A stretch of DNA of 64,000 nt from Apostichopus japonicus (Eukaryota > Echinodermata > Holothuroidea > Aspidochirotida > Stichopodidae), in contig NC_092571.1 in NCBI RefSeq assembly GCF_037975245.1, forward strand, positions 16,735,917 through 16,799,916. The letters run 5' to 3'. The notes below the pieces were generated by a model. The model saw only the letters and a program-made list of their open reading frames with translations, did no database searches and was not told the DNA's origin. Of the stretch, positions 22,201 through 33,282 are shown piece by piece (the first letter of the stretch is position 1; each line of letters starts with the position of its first letter). Position numbers and translations under genes: made by a program.

Positions 22201-24903
22201 GAGGTTGAATGGTGCAAAGGCATTGCATGCACAGTCTCTCTTTGCTCATACGTTCTAGGTCAGGACGGCTACCTAAAGATTCTGTTTGTTATGTAATTGA
22301 ATTAGTTTTTCACCCTGTTTGTGGTTTTTATCATCCTAGGCGACATCATCCAGTCCAGTATCTTTGGGAGACAAAGCTGTGCAGAGCCTAAAGAAGATTT
22401 GGGAGGAACACAAAAGTGCAGAAGGAAACATGACATTCCTAAAACTCATCACTCAGAATTTTCCATCTCCAAAGGTGAGCTTTAATTAAGACAAGTCCAT
22501 GCAAAGAGCTAGATTTTGTTTCTAAAGATGAAAAATAATTTTGTAATTTTATTTGAAGACAAAAAGTAGCAAATAAAATGACTGTGTTGGATCATAAGCA
22601 AACATTTGCTATCAGTTGAGTTTCTTTTCTGAAAGTTTTTCTTTCAAATGGTGCCCAATTTGGGCTTCGAAATTTGGGCTATATTTACTGGCTTATTGCT
22701 GGTGAATTTTGAGGTTTGCCAGTATGGGAAAAAGGCTCTGGTAGATATTAAGAACTTGAACACATTGAAATAGTTGGTAACAATTGTCAGTCTAAGAATG
22801 GATATGATTTATGTAAATAATATAAGCTCTGTATTACTGCTTATTAGTAGCAAATATTATTGGACCCCATGATTAATGTAACTAAGGTAAGCCCTGTATT
22901 ACTGCTTGGACTGCTACGATAAGCATGTTTTTGCCTCAGATGTTGCAGTTGTTTTTATGTCCTCCATTCATTTGTATGTAGTCTCAATCAGACTGGGGAG
23001 CGGGGGGGGGGGGAGTACTCGCTTTGATGGGTGTAGATAAGCTCCAGTTGCCAAAGTGTCAAAGGTGTTAACTGAAACACGCAAGCTACAGACATTCTTT
23101 TTCTTACTGATTATTTGTTTTGCTTCCCTCTACTCAAGGTTCAACAGTCCTTGGTGCAACAACTGTGCAATGCCAGTTACTACGATCTCTTTATGTACGA
23201 CTCAGAACTGGGTGCCTGGAGCTGTTTCGTCTGTAGTAACCCTAGCAAACTTGGTAAGTTGAGAAGTTTGGGAATGTCAAGGAATGGGGTAAGGCTGGAT
23301 AGGTCAAATAGTAGAGAACAGAACTTGTTTTTCCTGAAATGACCAATTGCAATTCAATTCAAGCCAGTAATTTTGGTGCTCATTGAGAAAATTTGTGAGC
23401 AAATTCCCCAGTCTGTGTTTTGCTCATAATTCTTTTATGTCGTTTATGATGGAAATGTTATGCCACAGACTTGTTGTGGTATCCTTTTACTTTTAATGCA
23501 AACTACTTGTGTTAAATGAAGAAAGATGCAGATACACAGAGGAAGTGTAAAAGAAATTTCTTTAAATTATGCATCGCTGCATAGGTATTAGAAACTGGGG
23601 CCTATCGTCTAACGTTGAGTGGAGATTTTATGCCATTTCTTCGCAAAGAGGTCAATTTTCTTTTCTCTCAGATGCTCTGTCAGCAGACAGGCCATTAATT
23701 GAAGGTCAGTTGAAGGAGAAGAAAGTGAGGTGGAAACTATTTAAAAGATGGAGGACACAGTACTTCACTCTGGCAGGAGAAAGACTATTTCCTAGAGGGA
23801 GTGTAAGTATCATTTAGATAAATAGGAGGAGGGGGTGGTGGGGGCGGGGGTAGAGAGGACACAGTACTTTACCCTGGCAGGAGAAAGACTATTTCCTAGA
23901 GGGAGTGTAAGTATCATTTAGATGAATAGGAGGAGGGGGTGGTGGGGGCGGGGGTAGAGAGGACACAGTACTTTACCCTGGCAGGAGAAAGACTATTTCC
24001 TAGAGGGAGTGTAAGTATCATTTAGATGAATAGGAGGAGGGGGTGGTGGGGGCGGGGGTAGAGAGGACACAGTACTTTACCCTGGCAGGAGAAAGACTAT
24101 TTCCTAGAGGGAGTGTAAGTGTCATATAGGTGAATAGGAGGAGGGGGGGGGGGGGGTGGTAGTGTGGACCCAGTACTTAACCTAGCAGGAGAAAGACTTT
24201 TTCCCAGGGGAAGTGTAAGTATTATATAGATGAATGGGGGGGGGGGGGGCAGTAGGGTGGATCCAGTGCTTAACCTAGCAGGAGAAAAATTTTTCAGAGG
24301 GAGTGTATTATTAAGTATTAGAATGGATGAATGGGAGGGAGGGAGGGAGGAAAGGGGGGGGGGTTAGGATTGGGGGTGGTTTGAGAAGGACCCAGTCTTT
24401 CATGGTAACATGGGAAAGACTCTTCCCAGCGAGTGTTTAAGTAATAGTTTGGAGGGGTAGGGTAGGACCCAGTATGCCCATCTAGTAGGAGACATACTTG
24501 GCATTGGTTGGATGGGTAGGGGAAAGTGTACGACCCAATACCTCAGCCCTTATACCCCGCACTCACACGAGGGCATAGATGGAGAGGTTACCATGGAGAC
24601 ACATGCATCCAGACTTAAAGCTGCTGTATAAATACTCATCACTCGTTAATAACTTACGAATTATGTTTTTTTAATAACCAGGACAAGTCAAATTCAATAC
24701 CGATCGAAATCAGCAAGGTACGTAGCGTGAAGACCGTTGGGAGAAGGAGAGACAGAACGATTCCCAAAGCGTTTGAGATCTTCACAGACGACCACAAGAC
24801 GTACATGTTTAAAGCCAAGGACGGCAGCAATGCCGAACAGTGGGTGCAGTGTCTGACCTTAGCCATGCACAAAGGAAAACACACGGAAGATGTCACAAAA
24901 TAG
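13255..24903 (+). CDS. VEPH1: Ventricular zone-expressed PH domain protein / melted homolog (12 coding exons)
   Basis: Melted/VEPH1 proteins are membrane-associated PH adaptors that modulate insulin/FoxO, TOR and TGF-beta signalling in flies and vertebrates. Coding exons: 13255-13463, 13912-14056, 15653-15830, 16785-16948, 17559-17771, 18602-18816, 19368-20176, 21379-21521, 22340-22474, 23139-23253, 23672-23802, 24682-24903. All are GT-AG, phases close, 892 codons plus TAG (human about 833). Residues 1-374 match the helical-repeat melted region, with [17 protein letters not shown] and [11 protein letters not shown] almost unchanged from vertebrates. Residues 375-644 (one 809-bp exon) are Ser/Pro/Arg-rich and probably disordered. 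Residues 645-775 are a conserved middle module. The PH domain spans about 780-886 ([52 protein letters not shown]). The start matches the family MH.LF. Oddity: the PH strand after TLAG reads ERLFPRGS, shorter than vertebrate versions, and the downstream intron repeats this exon end in tandem. Confidence 0.95.
14206..15040. repeat. 32-bp minisatellite, about 26 units, in VEPH1 intron 2
   Basis: The unit is TCACTGTTGATCCTGAGTGA followed by CGTGGGATAGGA, with point variants and a constant 32-bp spacing over 835 bp. Each junction contains GGATCA-CTGT-TGATCC, a 6-bp stem with a 4-nt loop, so the array is a regular ladder of potential small hairpins. Many units carry TGACGTG, a bZIP/CRE-like half-site. 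There are no unique spacers, so it is not a CRISPR array. Confidence 0.95.
15150..15425 (+). mobile_element. tRNA-type SINE, plus-strand copy
   Basis: Carries a consensus Pol III B box (GGTTCGAGTCC, about 15227) preceded by a tRNA-like head. It is followed by the same body as the minus-strand copy at 5160-5420 (GCTTGGGCAC, TTCATTGCCTCTC, CTGTATAAATTGGGACCTG, TAACTTGTAAATATA, GTGGTGCACTGTA). Located in VEPH1 intron 2, directly after the 32-bp minisatellite. Ends are approximate. Confidence 0.65.
15855..15945. repeat. Short dispersed repeat with AGCGC/GCGCTTTACA ends
   Basis: An AATAAT run, then CTTATATAGCGC, a short body and ATGCGCTTTACAGG. It is laid out like the element at 8665-8760. Lies just inside VEPH1 intron 3. 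Confidence 0.45.
17440..17520. repeat. C-rich pyrimidine tract before VEPH1 exon 5
   Basis: CCCTCCCC-type repeats about 40-120 nt upstream of the exon 5 acceptor (17558). The strand-complement is G-rich. Simple-sequence expansion that may contribute to acceptor context. Confidence 0.6.
18470..18600. repeat. (ATT)n microsatellite abutting the VEPH1 exon 6 acceptor
   Basis: A TTA/ATT-repeat run continues directly into the splice acceptor TATTATAG (ending 18601). There is no ordinary polypyrimidine tract. The repeat itself occupies the branch-point and tract positions. Confidence 0.8.
20806..20868. repeat. Short TTCATGGTGTG tandem repeat
   Basis: Four to five copies of a unit of about 15 bp containing TCATGGTGT, in VEPH1 intron 7. 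Confidence 0.7.
21779..22265 (-). mobile_element. Truncated Penelope-like element tail, copy A
   Basis: On the minus strand it begins with a peptide [17 protein letters not shown], resembling the end of a GIY-YIG endonuclease domain as found at the C-terminus of Penelope-like retroelements. It continues through a C/T-rich 3' region and ends with GATCCTGCTAGGATCGAAAC, the stem and GAAA of a hammerhead-like motif. A second, 5'-shorter copy lies at about 30478-30796. The hammerhead core here is mutated (CAGAAGA at 21822-21828 instead of CTGAAGA). Non-coding remnant in VEPH1 intron 8. Confidence 0.55.
23751..24510 (+). repeat. 104-bp tandem array seeded by the end of VEPH1 exon 11
   Basis: Unit starts fall at 23751, 23855, 23959 and 24063 (exact 104-bp spacing), then decay through about four degenerate copies to about 24510. 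The first unit is the real exon end (23751-23802) plus donor GTAAGT. Units 2-4 repeat the coding sequence for [16 protein letters not shown] with only two synonymous differences, the GTAAGT donor, and a G-rich tail (GGGGGTGGTGGGGGCGGGGG). Later units lose the exon similarity and gain poly-G. Confidence 0.9.
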
Positions 24904-27900
24904 ATGGGTATAATCAGGAAAGAATCTTGGACGTTTAACTTTAAGGACATAAATTTTAAAAAAAAATGAAAAAAAAAATTTAGTCATTAAAACAGATGTC
25001 TATGGATAGATTACTCAGAGGTATGAAAACAAAAATTAAAATAGATCTCTTTAAACTTATGAATTTTTTTTTTTAGAGCCAAACAATAAGACATTGTTTC
25101 AAGTATGAAATATATTTTAGGGTATTGTTTCAAAATTCCATTCCTTTAGAGTGCTATATATTTTTTGTTATTTTGTTTTTTTCCATGACAGTTCCACTTC
25201 AATTAAATTGATTTTTTGATTGATCGAGCCTTTTATTGATCATGATTAAGATAAGTAGAAACGAATCTTGTGAATGTGTGTTCATATGTGGGTTTGTTTA
25301 GTCATGTTGTGAAAGCTTCCGAGGAGGGGAAACGCTAGGGCAACTAAAACACATTACTGTAACATTTGATTATCCTTGCAATCCACAGTGCAAAAAATCC
25401 TTCACGATACAAATAACATTTCTAAGCTATGCTATAATGAAGCAAGAAAACCCTGTCACCACCTGGGAGCTTCTCTATACCTATGCCCTAAATAGGTTTA
25501 CCCCCTCCCCTGCCCCCCAGTTTATAACTTTGAGCTTGCGTTATGTGTGCTTGCTAAAGTCAAATTATGAGAAATTAAAAAATTTTGTCATAATTGGCAA
25601 TTTTTTTTTGATTCCTAATGGTAATGTCGACAAAGTTGTCTGTTGTAAATTTTGTCTGATTGGAACGAAATGGTTCACATATTTGTTAATCTTTTCTTGA
25701 TTTTGGCCTAAATATCATGTAGCTTGTCTATTTATAAATCATGTGTTGAAAAAAAATCTGAGAATTTGTTTGTGCAAAATATGGAAAATCTTAAAACTAG
25801 TTGTTTAATCATAAGTATTCATTCTTTTGTCCTTAAAAAAAAGGATTTTGTTACAGAAAAAAAAAGTAAAAATGTACGTGTGGGACACAATCTGGGATAA
25901 ATATGCAACATTCATATGACAAATTGTCATTTCACCACAAGTATGGTATTCATGAATTAATCCACTCCCCCTTACATTGTATAAAGGTAAGCTCTCCTGT
26001 GATTAACTGTTGAACTGAACAATAAAAAACTAAATGGAAATGATAACATTTTCTAGAGAAAACACAGACAAATATTGCATTTGCTTTCCAATTCGGACTT
26101 AAAATCTGAAAATTGTTGTATTAAAAAGTTTTTTGAAATTGTCATGTGGTGGGTTGTGTGTATGTGGATCTTTGACGAGAAAAAACTCAAAAACATTTAG
26201 TGTCTTACAATATTATTAGAAATTCATCTCTGACAAATAAACAGACTTTAAAATTAGCTCTGTGTATTTGCCCTGTATATTAGCCCTGTGTTGTACATGG
26301 TTCAATGGTTATTAAATACTTAAAGTGAATATTACATCACAAAGTTTTCAAGGCTTGATTTTGCAAAGGTCCTTAAAACCTGTCATTGGAATCAAACATA
26401 TCTTTACTGTTGTTACATTGGCTTTGTGGCTTAAAAGCAGGAATTATGGTTTTACCATGCTTCAAACAACACACATAAAGCATACACAAATATGTCTGTT
26501 ATCGTTAGAGCAGGAATCGGGATTTGACTCTCCTGCAAGCATCACATTAAGAAGCATACACACCTATCTCAGTGACCTGCTTTTAATAATTTAAGCATGA
26601 ATCAGGATTTGATCCTACTTCAAGCAATACACTAAGGAGGGTACAAAACAAGGTGGGAGGGGGGGGGGGGGGACACATGATCCAATGTTAGCCCCAAATT
26701 ATCTGGTGCATTCTTATTATGACATGTAGGAAGCTAAAATAAAGAGTTTTCCCAAGGTAAAAACATGAATTTTTTCATTGCAGCTTATGATTTCATAGTT
26801 CCTTTCTCATTGATTGTCATGAAAAAAAACTAATAATAATAGAAATATTAAAAGAAAAAAAAAGAACATGACTTTTCACATGAGCAACAATTACAATTTT
26901 TATACAGTTTTGTTTCTTCAAAATTTATTGTAGATAGTTGTCACAGCTAGTTTAAAAGACTTTATTACTATCTTTGCCAAAATTTCATTCAAGTTGAACA
27001 AGATTTTTTTCCTACCCCTATTTGGACAGGAACAGCTTATGTATTCCAATTACTTATTCTATCAGTATTTAAAGATTATTGTTAACAAATAATGTGCACT
27101 GCCTTATTGAAGCTGGTATTCAATTTTGACCCATTTTTTTTTTGACACCCTGAAATGAATTTAATATTTTTTGCAACTTTTTCTTATCTTTATTTGTTTT
27201 GCTTTCTTCTAGAGATTTCATAAGTCAAGAATTACAGGTACAAAAATTCATCTGAAAAGTACTTTTTTTTTTTTCACTATTTCATCTATAAACATGTTTT
27301 GCTAGAAATATTCAAGTAACAATGAAGACTTAAGAAATGCCATAAAAGAATAAGGAACATACAAAAACGAAAATGAGCCAAAGAAAAAGGCGAAAAAAGA
27401 AGCAGATATTTTCTGAAAGATCAAATAATTCATTCCGTGTTTTATCTTGCTGCTATTAATCATGTGTACAGTCTTTATAGTAAGAGAATCTAGTTTTGGT
27501 TTATAAATCAAATGGTCTTGTATTTGAATATTAGAAGACCCTCTAGTATTATAATTTTTTTCATAAATTCATCTCAATTGTGAAATTGTAATAGCATAAT
27601 CACCATTCCTCTCGTAACATTTGAAGTCGTCCTGAGAAGGACTTTCTAGTACTAAAAAGAACCATAGTTAATTTTATTTTTATTCTTTTTGAGCAAGTGT
27701 TCCTAGTACAAGAACCATAGTTTTATTTGTGTTCCTCCACACAAGGTATTGAGTAGTGTTTAGTGATGGTTCCTTCCTCAGGGTAAAGAATATATTTGTG
27801 TTTGAGCAGCGGGGGTTTATTACATATTAGTCGTCATCTTGTCAAACAGTGTTTCCTCATACACAAGTAAACTTGTCTTCAAGTTTCAAGTTTATTAAAA

Positions 27901-28378
27901 AATCTGGTATAAAATACATGAAAGGACATATTTATAAATAGGATATGAAAAACAGTTAAAGAGTTATAAAGCTTAAAATAGCAAGTACTGTAATGTACAA
28001 ATAATAAATCAAAAGTTAATCAATGAATTAAAGTAGGTTTTGTGTTACAACAACCTGAATAAATATGGCAGCCCTATAAATGAATTTTTTTTTTTAAAAC
28101 GTACAGTTTCGAAATTTTGGCATAGTTTGTCCTATTTCTTGAATGGATGGGCAGGAAATTCCTACAATTAATTAAAAGTCCCATCAATTAACCATTCTCT
28201 TGTTTGCAAATGTTTAAAAGTGTACAGAACAGTAAAAATAGTACTCTTGCTTTAGCAGTCATTTGTGTAAAATAGATAGTCGATGATGGATGTTTCGTCT
28301 CTGGGCTTTGCTCTCTGTCTATTATTAGGATGTTTTGATTGCGACAACTTGTCTTGGGACAGATAGTTCAAGGGTGTC

Positions 28379-28746
28379 TTAAAGGCATTGAAGACTCGCC
28401 CCAAACCGTGTGCGGCCATCTGAAAAAGTTAACTTTCTGTTGCTTGCAAGTGAAGTTTTGTTTGTGTCGCTACAAAATGCAGACAGTAATGAAACGTGAT
28501 ACGTTGTTATCTTTAGCTGGACCTGAGATGTCCATCGCTGTATCATTTATACACTGTGCTGTGTGTATTGACCGCAGCTGTATGTACGGACTGTACACTA
28601 GTGTCTAATTAGCGACGGTAGCAAGCTGTGTGTGTATTTTCTGGGATCGATGGTGGTGTCTAACACTTCTGTTACACCTCATTCGAAACTAGGTCAAATA
28701 ACCGGCATTAGACGTTTCTTTTTGCGTGAGTCTTCACACCCTTTAA
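28379..28746 (+). mobile_element. TTAA-bounded MITE-like element, copy 2
   Basis: 368 bp, flanked by TTAA on both sides and collinear with copy 1 (798-1167) along its full length with scattered substitutions. Left end AAAGGCATTGAAGACTCGCC; right end GTGAGTCTTCACACCCTTT. A chance 89-codon frame across it is not conserved between copies. Confidence 0.8.
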
Positions 28747-29607
28747 ACACTGGGGTCGAGAAAAGCTATGTACTACAAAGTATTCATCATTAGAGCATAT
28801 CAGTTACAGAGCACTACGAACTGCACTACTGTAACTGTTGAGAAATAATGCTCGTTTCTAATACTTCAACTTCAGAATGGGAGAAGGAAAAGAGTAGAAA
28901 ATTAACATGCTCTGTCTGGATATCTAAGCTAAAATGAGTTGTTTCCTTTAAGTTTTTTTTTTTCTTTTTTGCCAACCTTTTCAGTTTTCACATTTTGAGT
29001 ATTCAAGAATAGCTTTTTAATACCTGTAAGATGTTAGTTTAAGTATACTAGGCTTCTTTGAATTAGATTTTAATTAAAAACAGTAGTTAGTGCTGGTATT
29101 CAAAACGGGAATGGTGCAAAATTGGTAGAAATGTAGTTATTTTGGACTTCTTTACAGATATTGACAGACACAAGTGATTATAAGATGAAGAAAAAGTGAC
29201 CCAAATCATAATGAATGCTTTGGTAATGAACATGGTGCTTTAGAGTAATTTTAAGTCTTTCTTGTTTAATATGTTTAAATAAATAAACAGAAAGTTATTT
29301 CATTTTATGTTTCGATTTGAAATGTGGCTTTACAAAGAAAATTTTTCAAGGAAGTAAATATTAATGAATTTTTTTGAAAATTTTATGGATACCCTTTCTT
29401 CTCTGATAAATCAATGTGAAATTAATCTTCATATGTAATAAACGTCTTGTCGTATGGTTTAAGTGAAAATGTTATAGACAATTTGGAATAGCTTTGCTTT
29501 TTGTTCCTGAATTGAAAAGTTGGTAAACACTGCGGAATTGCAAAGAAGGAAATAGATGATGAAATAATTTATCCTGAGTCAAATTCTCCATTTTTGTCAA
29601 ACTTCAT

Positions 29608-29873
29608 TTAAAGGCATTGAAGACTCGCCCCAAACCCCGTGTTGCGCTCTGAAAAAGTTAACTTTCCGTTGCTTGCAAGTGAAGTTCTCTTCTTGTCGCT
29701 ACAAAATGCAGACAGTAATGAAACGTGATACCTTGTTATCTTTTATCTAGACCTGAGATGTCCATCGCTGTTATGTACACTGTGCTGTGGGTATTGACGG
29801 TAGCTGTATGCATTGACTGTACACTAGTGTCTAATTACCGACGGTAGCAAGCTGTGTGTGTATTTTCTGGGAC
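29608..29873 (+). mobile_element. TTAA-bounded MITE-like element, copy 3 (3'-truncated)
   Basis: Starts at TTAA with the same left terminus and follows copies 1 and 2 up to TATTTTCTGGGA. It then leaves the family, missing the last 100 bp or so and the right inverted terminus. Confidence 0.75.
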
Positions 29874-30477
29874 CTTGGTGTTTAGAACTGTGCAGAAAGG
29901 GATTGTTCAATGAGTGCGGGGGGGGGGGGGTGGGATGAGATGCTGGTACATTACAGATTCATCCAGCAATCCCTGCTACCATTTGTTGAAAGTACTAGAT
30001 TGAATATTTAAAAGATTCTTAGTGATACTGAATAAATTGGCCTGGCTTGGAAGAGCCCATTTGGGATACAGATTTTTGATTCCACCTGGCTGAAACTTCC
30101 TTCAAATGAAACCCTAGTTTTAGAAAATATAAATTTGAATATTGTATTCCATTTTGTTATGAATTCCCAAAGGTGGTATTAAAATAACTGCATAGGTTGT
30201 TACAGGAAACAAAAGGTTATCAACTTAAAACTGACAATCAACCCCTCTTGGCCACTGGTAACTGAGGAACAATAGCTTAATACAAAGGAGGGGATGGGGG
30301 GGTGGGTGGGGGAAGTACCCCACCAAACGTCTCTGTCTCTCCATTCTTCTGTATGTATATATATGTGTGTTCAACAACACGCATCATAAAAATATGAAAA
30401 ACTAACATGAACAAAAGAGTTCCTCTGTTCCCTACTCCTCTGACTAACTTTCCTCTGTTCCCTACTCCTTTCTCCCT

Positions 30478-30796
30478 TCCCCCCCCCCCCCCTTTCACTC
30501 TTCTTCTCACAGCTCTCTTCCCCTCCATTTTTCTTCACACCTTTCTGTCTTTGTCCCTCTCCAGTTTATTCCTTACCCTGTGCCTTTAATCCTCTCTTTG
30601 TCCCTCCACAGTTTATCTCCTTCCTCTCCTCTTCTCCTGTTGCTTTCCACTTATAATCCCCTTTCATCCATCTCATTGTGTTCACCGTGCTCATTAACCT
30701 GTCTGTATTCTGTGCGTGTTTTTGTCCCCTCTGTTACTGTAACTTGTCATTTAGCCTCTGAAGAAGATCCTGCTAGGATCGAAACGTCAGGCCAAC
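30478..30796 (+). mobile_element. Penelope-like element tail with hammerhead motif, copy B
   Basis: Collinear with copy A (21779-22265, opposite strand) through the C/T-rich 3' region, but lacking the endonuclease-like peptide. It ends in a complete hammerhead-like motif at 30754-30792. Retroelement remnant in the VEPH1-VPS13D spacer. Confidence 0.55.
30754..30792 (+). ncRNA. Hammerhead ribozyme-like motif (type I, minimal stem III)
   Basis: Parts in order: stem I 5' strand GCCT (30754-30757), core CTGAAGA (30758-30764), stem II GATCC/GGATC closing loop TGCTA (30766-30780), GAAA (30781-30784), then CGTC and stem I 3' strand AGGC (30789-30792). The cleavage site would follow GTC (30786-30788). 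Stem III is only the palindromic ACGT (30784-30787), so cleavage would need a dimer, as described for Penelope-like element hammerheads. Inferred from core matches only. Confidence 0.5.
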
Positions 30797-33282
30797 TTAC
30801 TTTTACACATGAAAAAAAGAGAATAGGATACATATTTCCATTGTCATAAAAATGACACCAATTTTCTATTTCCTCAAATTATTTCTAATTGCAAGAAAGA
30901 AAACATATCAAATTAAATTTGACTTGAAATATTTTTTTCTGACCAAGAGAACTCTCTCCACATCATATTGATTTCATCTTCATAAATAAAGAATGCAACC
31001 CACCTTAAGGTAGCATCCCTTGAAATATTTCACTTGGTTTCATGAAAGACCAATCAAAATTTACATGTTTATACATGCTGCATATTAATATTACCGTAAA
31101 TATCCTAGTATAACTGGTCGTCTTTTACCTACAAAAAAAAAATATTATAGCAAAAAATGGCAAAAAGGTTGACATTCTCAAATAACTCACTTCAAAGTAA
31201 AATACAAAACCTCATATTGAAAATTGGTCATCTAATTTGAAAGGAATACAAAACACAATTTCTGAGAGTATTTCTTTAAGAAAGGATCACAAATGATAGA
31301 GAAAAATTAAAGAAAACTCACAACTGTAGTTCAAAGACCTATCAAATACCTGCATGCGTTTCCCACAAGACATTTCATTTTCACATGATTCCCACCATTT
31401 CGAACAAATGAAACACAGGACTACTTCCCTACCAAAAAGATGTGTGGTTAAATATGAGGCCTACACACCAATGAGGACAAGCCTAAACCGGTTGGTAACT
31501 TTTCGCAAGATATAAGCTAACCCCTTTCCATTCACTTTTGGTGAGGTGAATATTCAAAGAGCCATGAAGCCCTAAACAAGATATGAGAGTAGCCATAATT
31601 TTTCACCACAGATTTATTTAATATATCGTAAACTTATCATTAACTCTCACACTGTCTTACCAAAATTACATCATTTCAAGAAGTGTTCAAAATCCGGATC
31701 TTTCTAAGCTTTTCCAGACTAAACTTCAAAAATTCAACGAGTGTCAAGACTTAGATAAGTCTTCGACTAAAAACTTTATAAGCAAATTGAGATAGATGTT
31801 AAAATTTGTAGACTCCTACTCCTACATACCTAATGTAGGATGGAGACAAAAACCATTCCTCTATGAATCCACAAACACCAGCAAATTGTTCAAAAAGAAA
31901 CTGGACCACTTTCACCTGCATGACATTCCTTCATTTCACATTGTACTATTAATGAGTTGCAAGTTTTAATGTAACTTTGTTTTGATTTATCTTTAAAAAA
32001 CCTGCTTAGTAAAATGAAAATAGAATTGAATTGAAATTATTCACACACTGCATTGCAATTGAGTTGAATAGACTTTTAGACTTGCCTAGTTATCCATATA
32101 TACACAGTGCCCAGGGAACTTTATAGATGCCATTAGCTATCATAACTTGGGATTATATAGGCCAAAAACCTTACATGACACCTATAAAAAGTAATGAAAT
32201 CGGACAATCCCCCACATACCTCCCCTTTCAAAGGAAAAAGGGGAAAAAAAGCAAATGTGAGATGTTTTAGTGATATTTGATAAATGTTTCCATCTATAGT
32301 ACATACGGCTGGTTAGTTTCAGATATTTCAAAGGAAGAAACCTTTCTAGGAGTACAGATATGTAAATAAAGGTACATTCGTAAACAGTAAATGATCATAA
32401 AAAATAAGTATATGGATTTTACAAAAATAATGTCTTCACGTTATCCTATTTATGATGCGAGGTGAATCATAGAATTAAGAACAGAAAGTCTTTGAAATAC
32501 CGCGTGATATAAATTGAGGAAGGATTTTAAAGACAATTCCAAAAGACTACAAAGTAACAAGCTTGATCACGGCTACTATTAAATGCTGCTATATTAACCA
32601 TGTTTGGATATATATAAAAAGGGGAAAAAAAACTCATCTTCCTTATGTAGTGCTCACATTGTTTACTTTCTTTCCAAAACTAACCCCAACATGATATTTG
32701 TCCAAATTGTATGACTTCTGGCCATCGGTACCAGTAGCCATGTTTTTTTTTTATATCTACACATTTCCAACAATTTGTAAGGAGTATATCAATCGAGGAC
32801 CCTGAACAAATCACGATGCAAAAACAGGCAGAAAAAAAAAAAAACCCAGGGGAAGGAGACTATGTCAACGTACCAAATGACATTTATATACGGGCATAAT
32901 CTCAACAACACAATGTCTCTCAATGGCCATATTGACATTATATTTACCCATTGAAGTTTCAGTTACTCAGCGAAAAAATTTTGAAAAAGTAAATAAACCT
33001 TTCCAAGGAAAAAAAACTTATTAAAAAAATTAATTAAAAAACTGCAATAACGACAATCTGTTTCGAATGTCCAAATGACGATTGCGAACCTGGTGATGAC
33101 ACACAGCACAACTTTGAAATATTTCATTCATGTTTCATATTTTTTAAAGAGAATCGGTAGATTTATTTTATAGATCATCCTCGAGTATTTTACACCTTAT
33201 CTGTCATATTACATCATTGCACTTAAAATAATACCTTCTTCCTCACCAGCAGCGGTAGCAGCGGGTTCTTTAATATTTAATG

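Larger units (their letters stand above)
24904..33282. other. Convergent spacer between VEPH1 and VPS13D
   Basis: Holds the 3' UTRs of both convergent genes and repeats, and no recognisable gene. Candidate polyadenylation signals for VEPH1 are AATAAA at 26021-26026 and 26236-26241. For VPS13D (minus strand) there is AATAAA read from TTTATT at 33162-33167, 116 nt after the stop. Two TTAA-bounded elements (28379-28746, 29608-29873) and a Penelope-like tail (30478-30796) are listed separately. 30860-33160 is AT-rich sequence in which I see nothing specific. Confidence 0.6.

Noticed and set aside
21779-22249. 156-codon minus-strand ORF
   Set aside because: Low-complexity Ser/Pro/Leu sequence from a C/T-rich retroelement tail. 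Only the first 20 or so residues resemble a retroelement endonuclease end.
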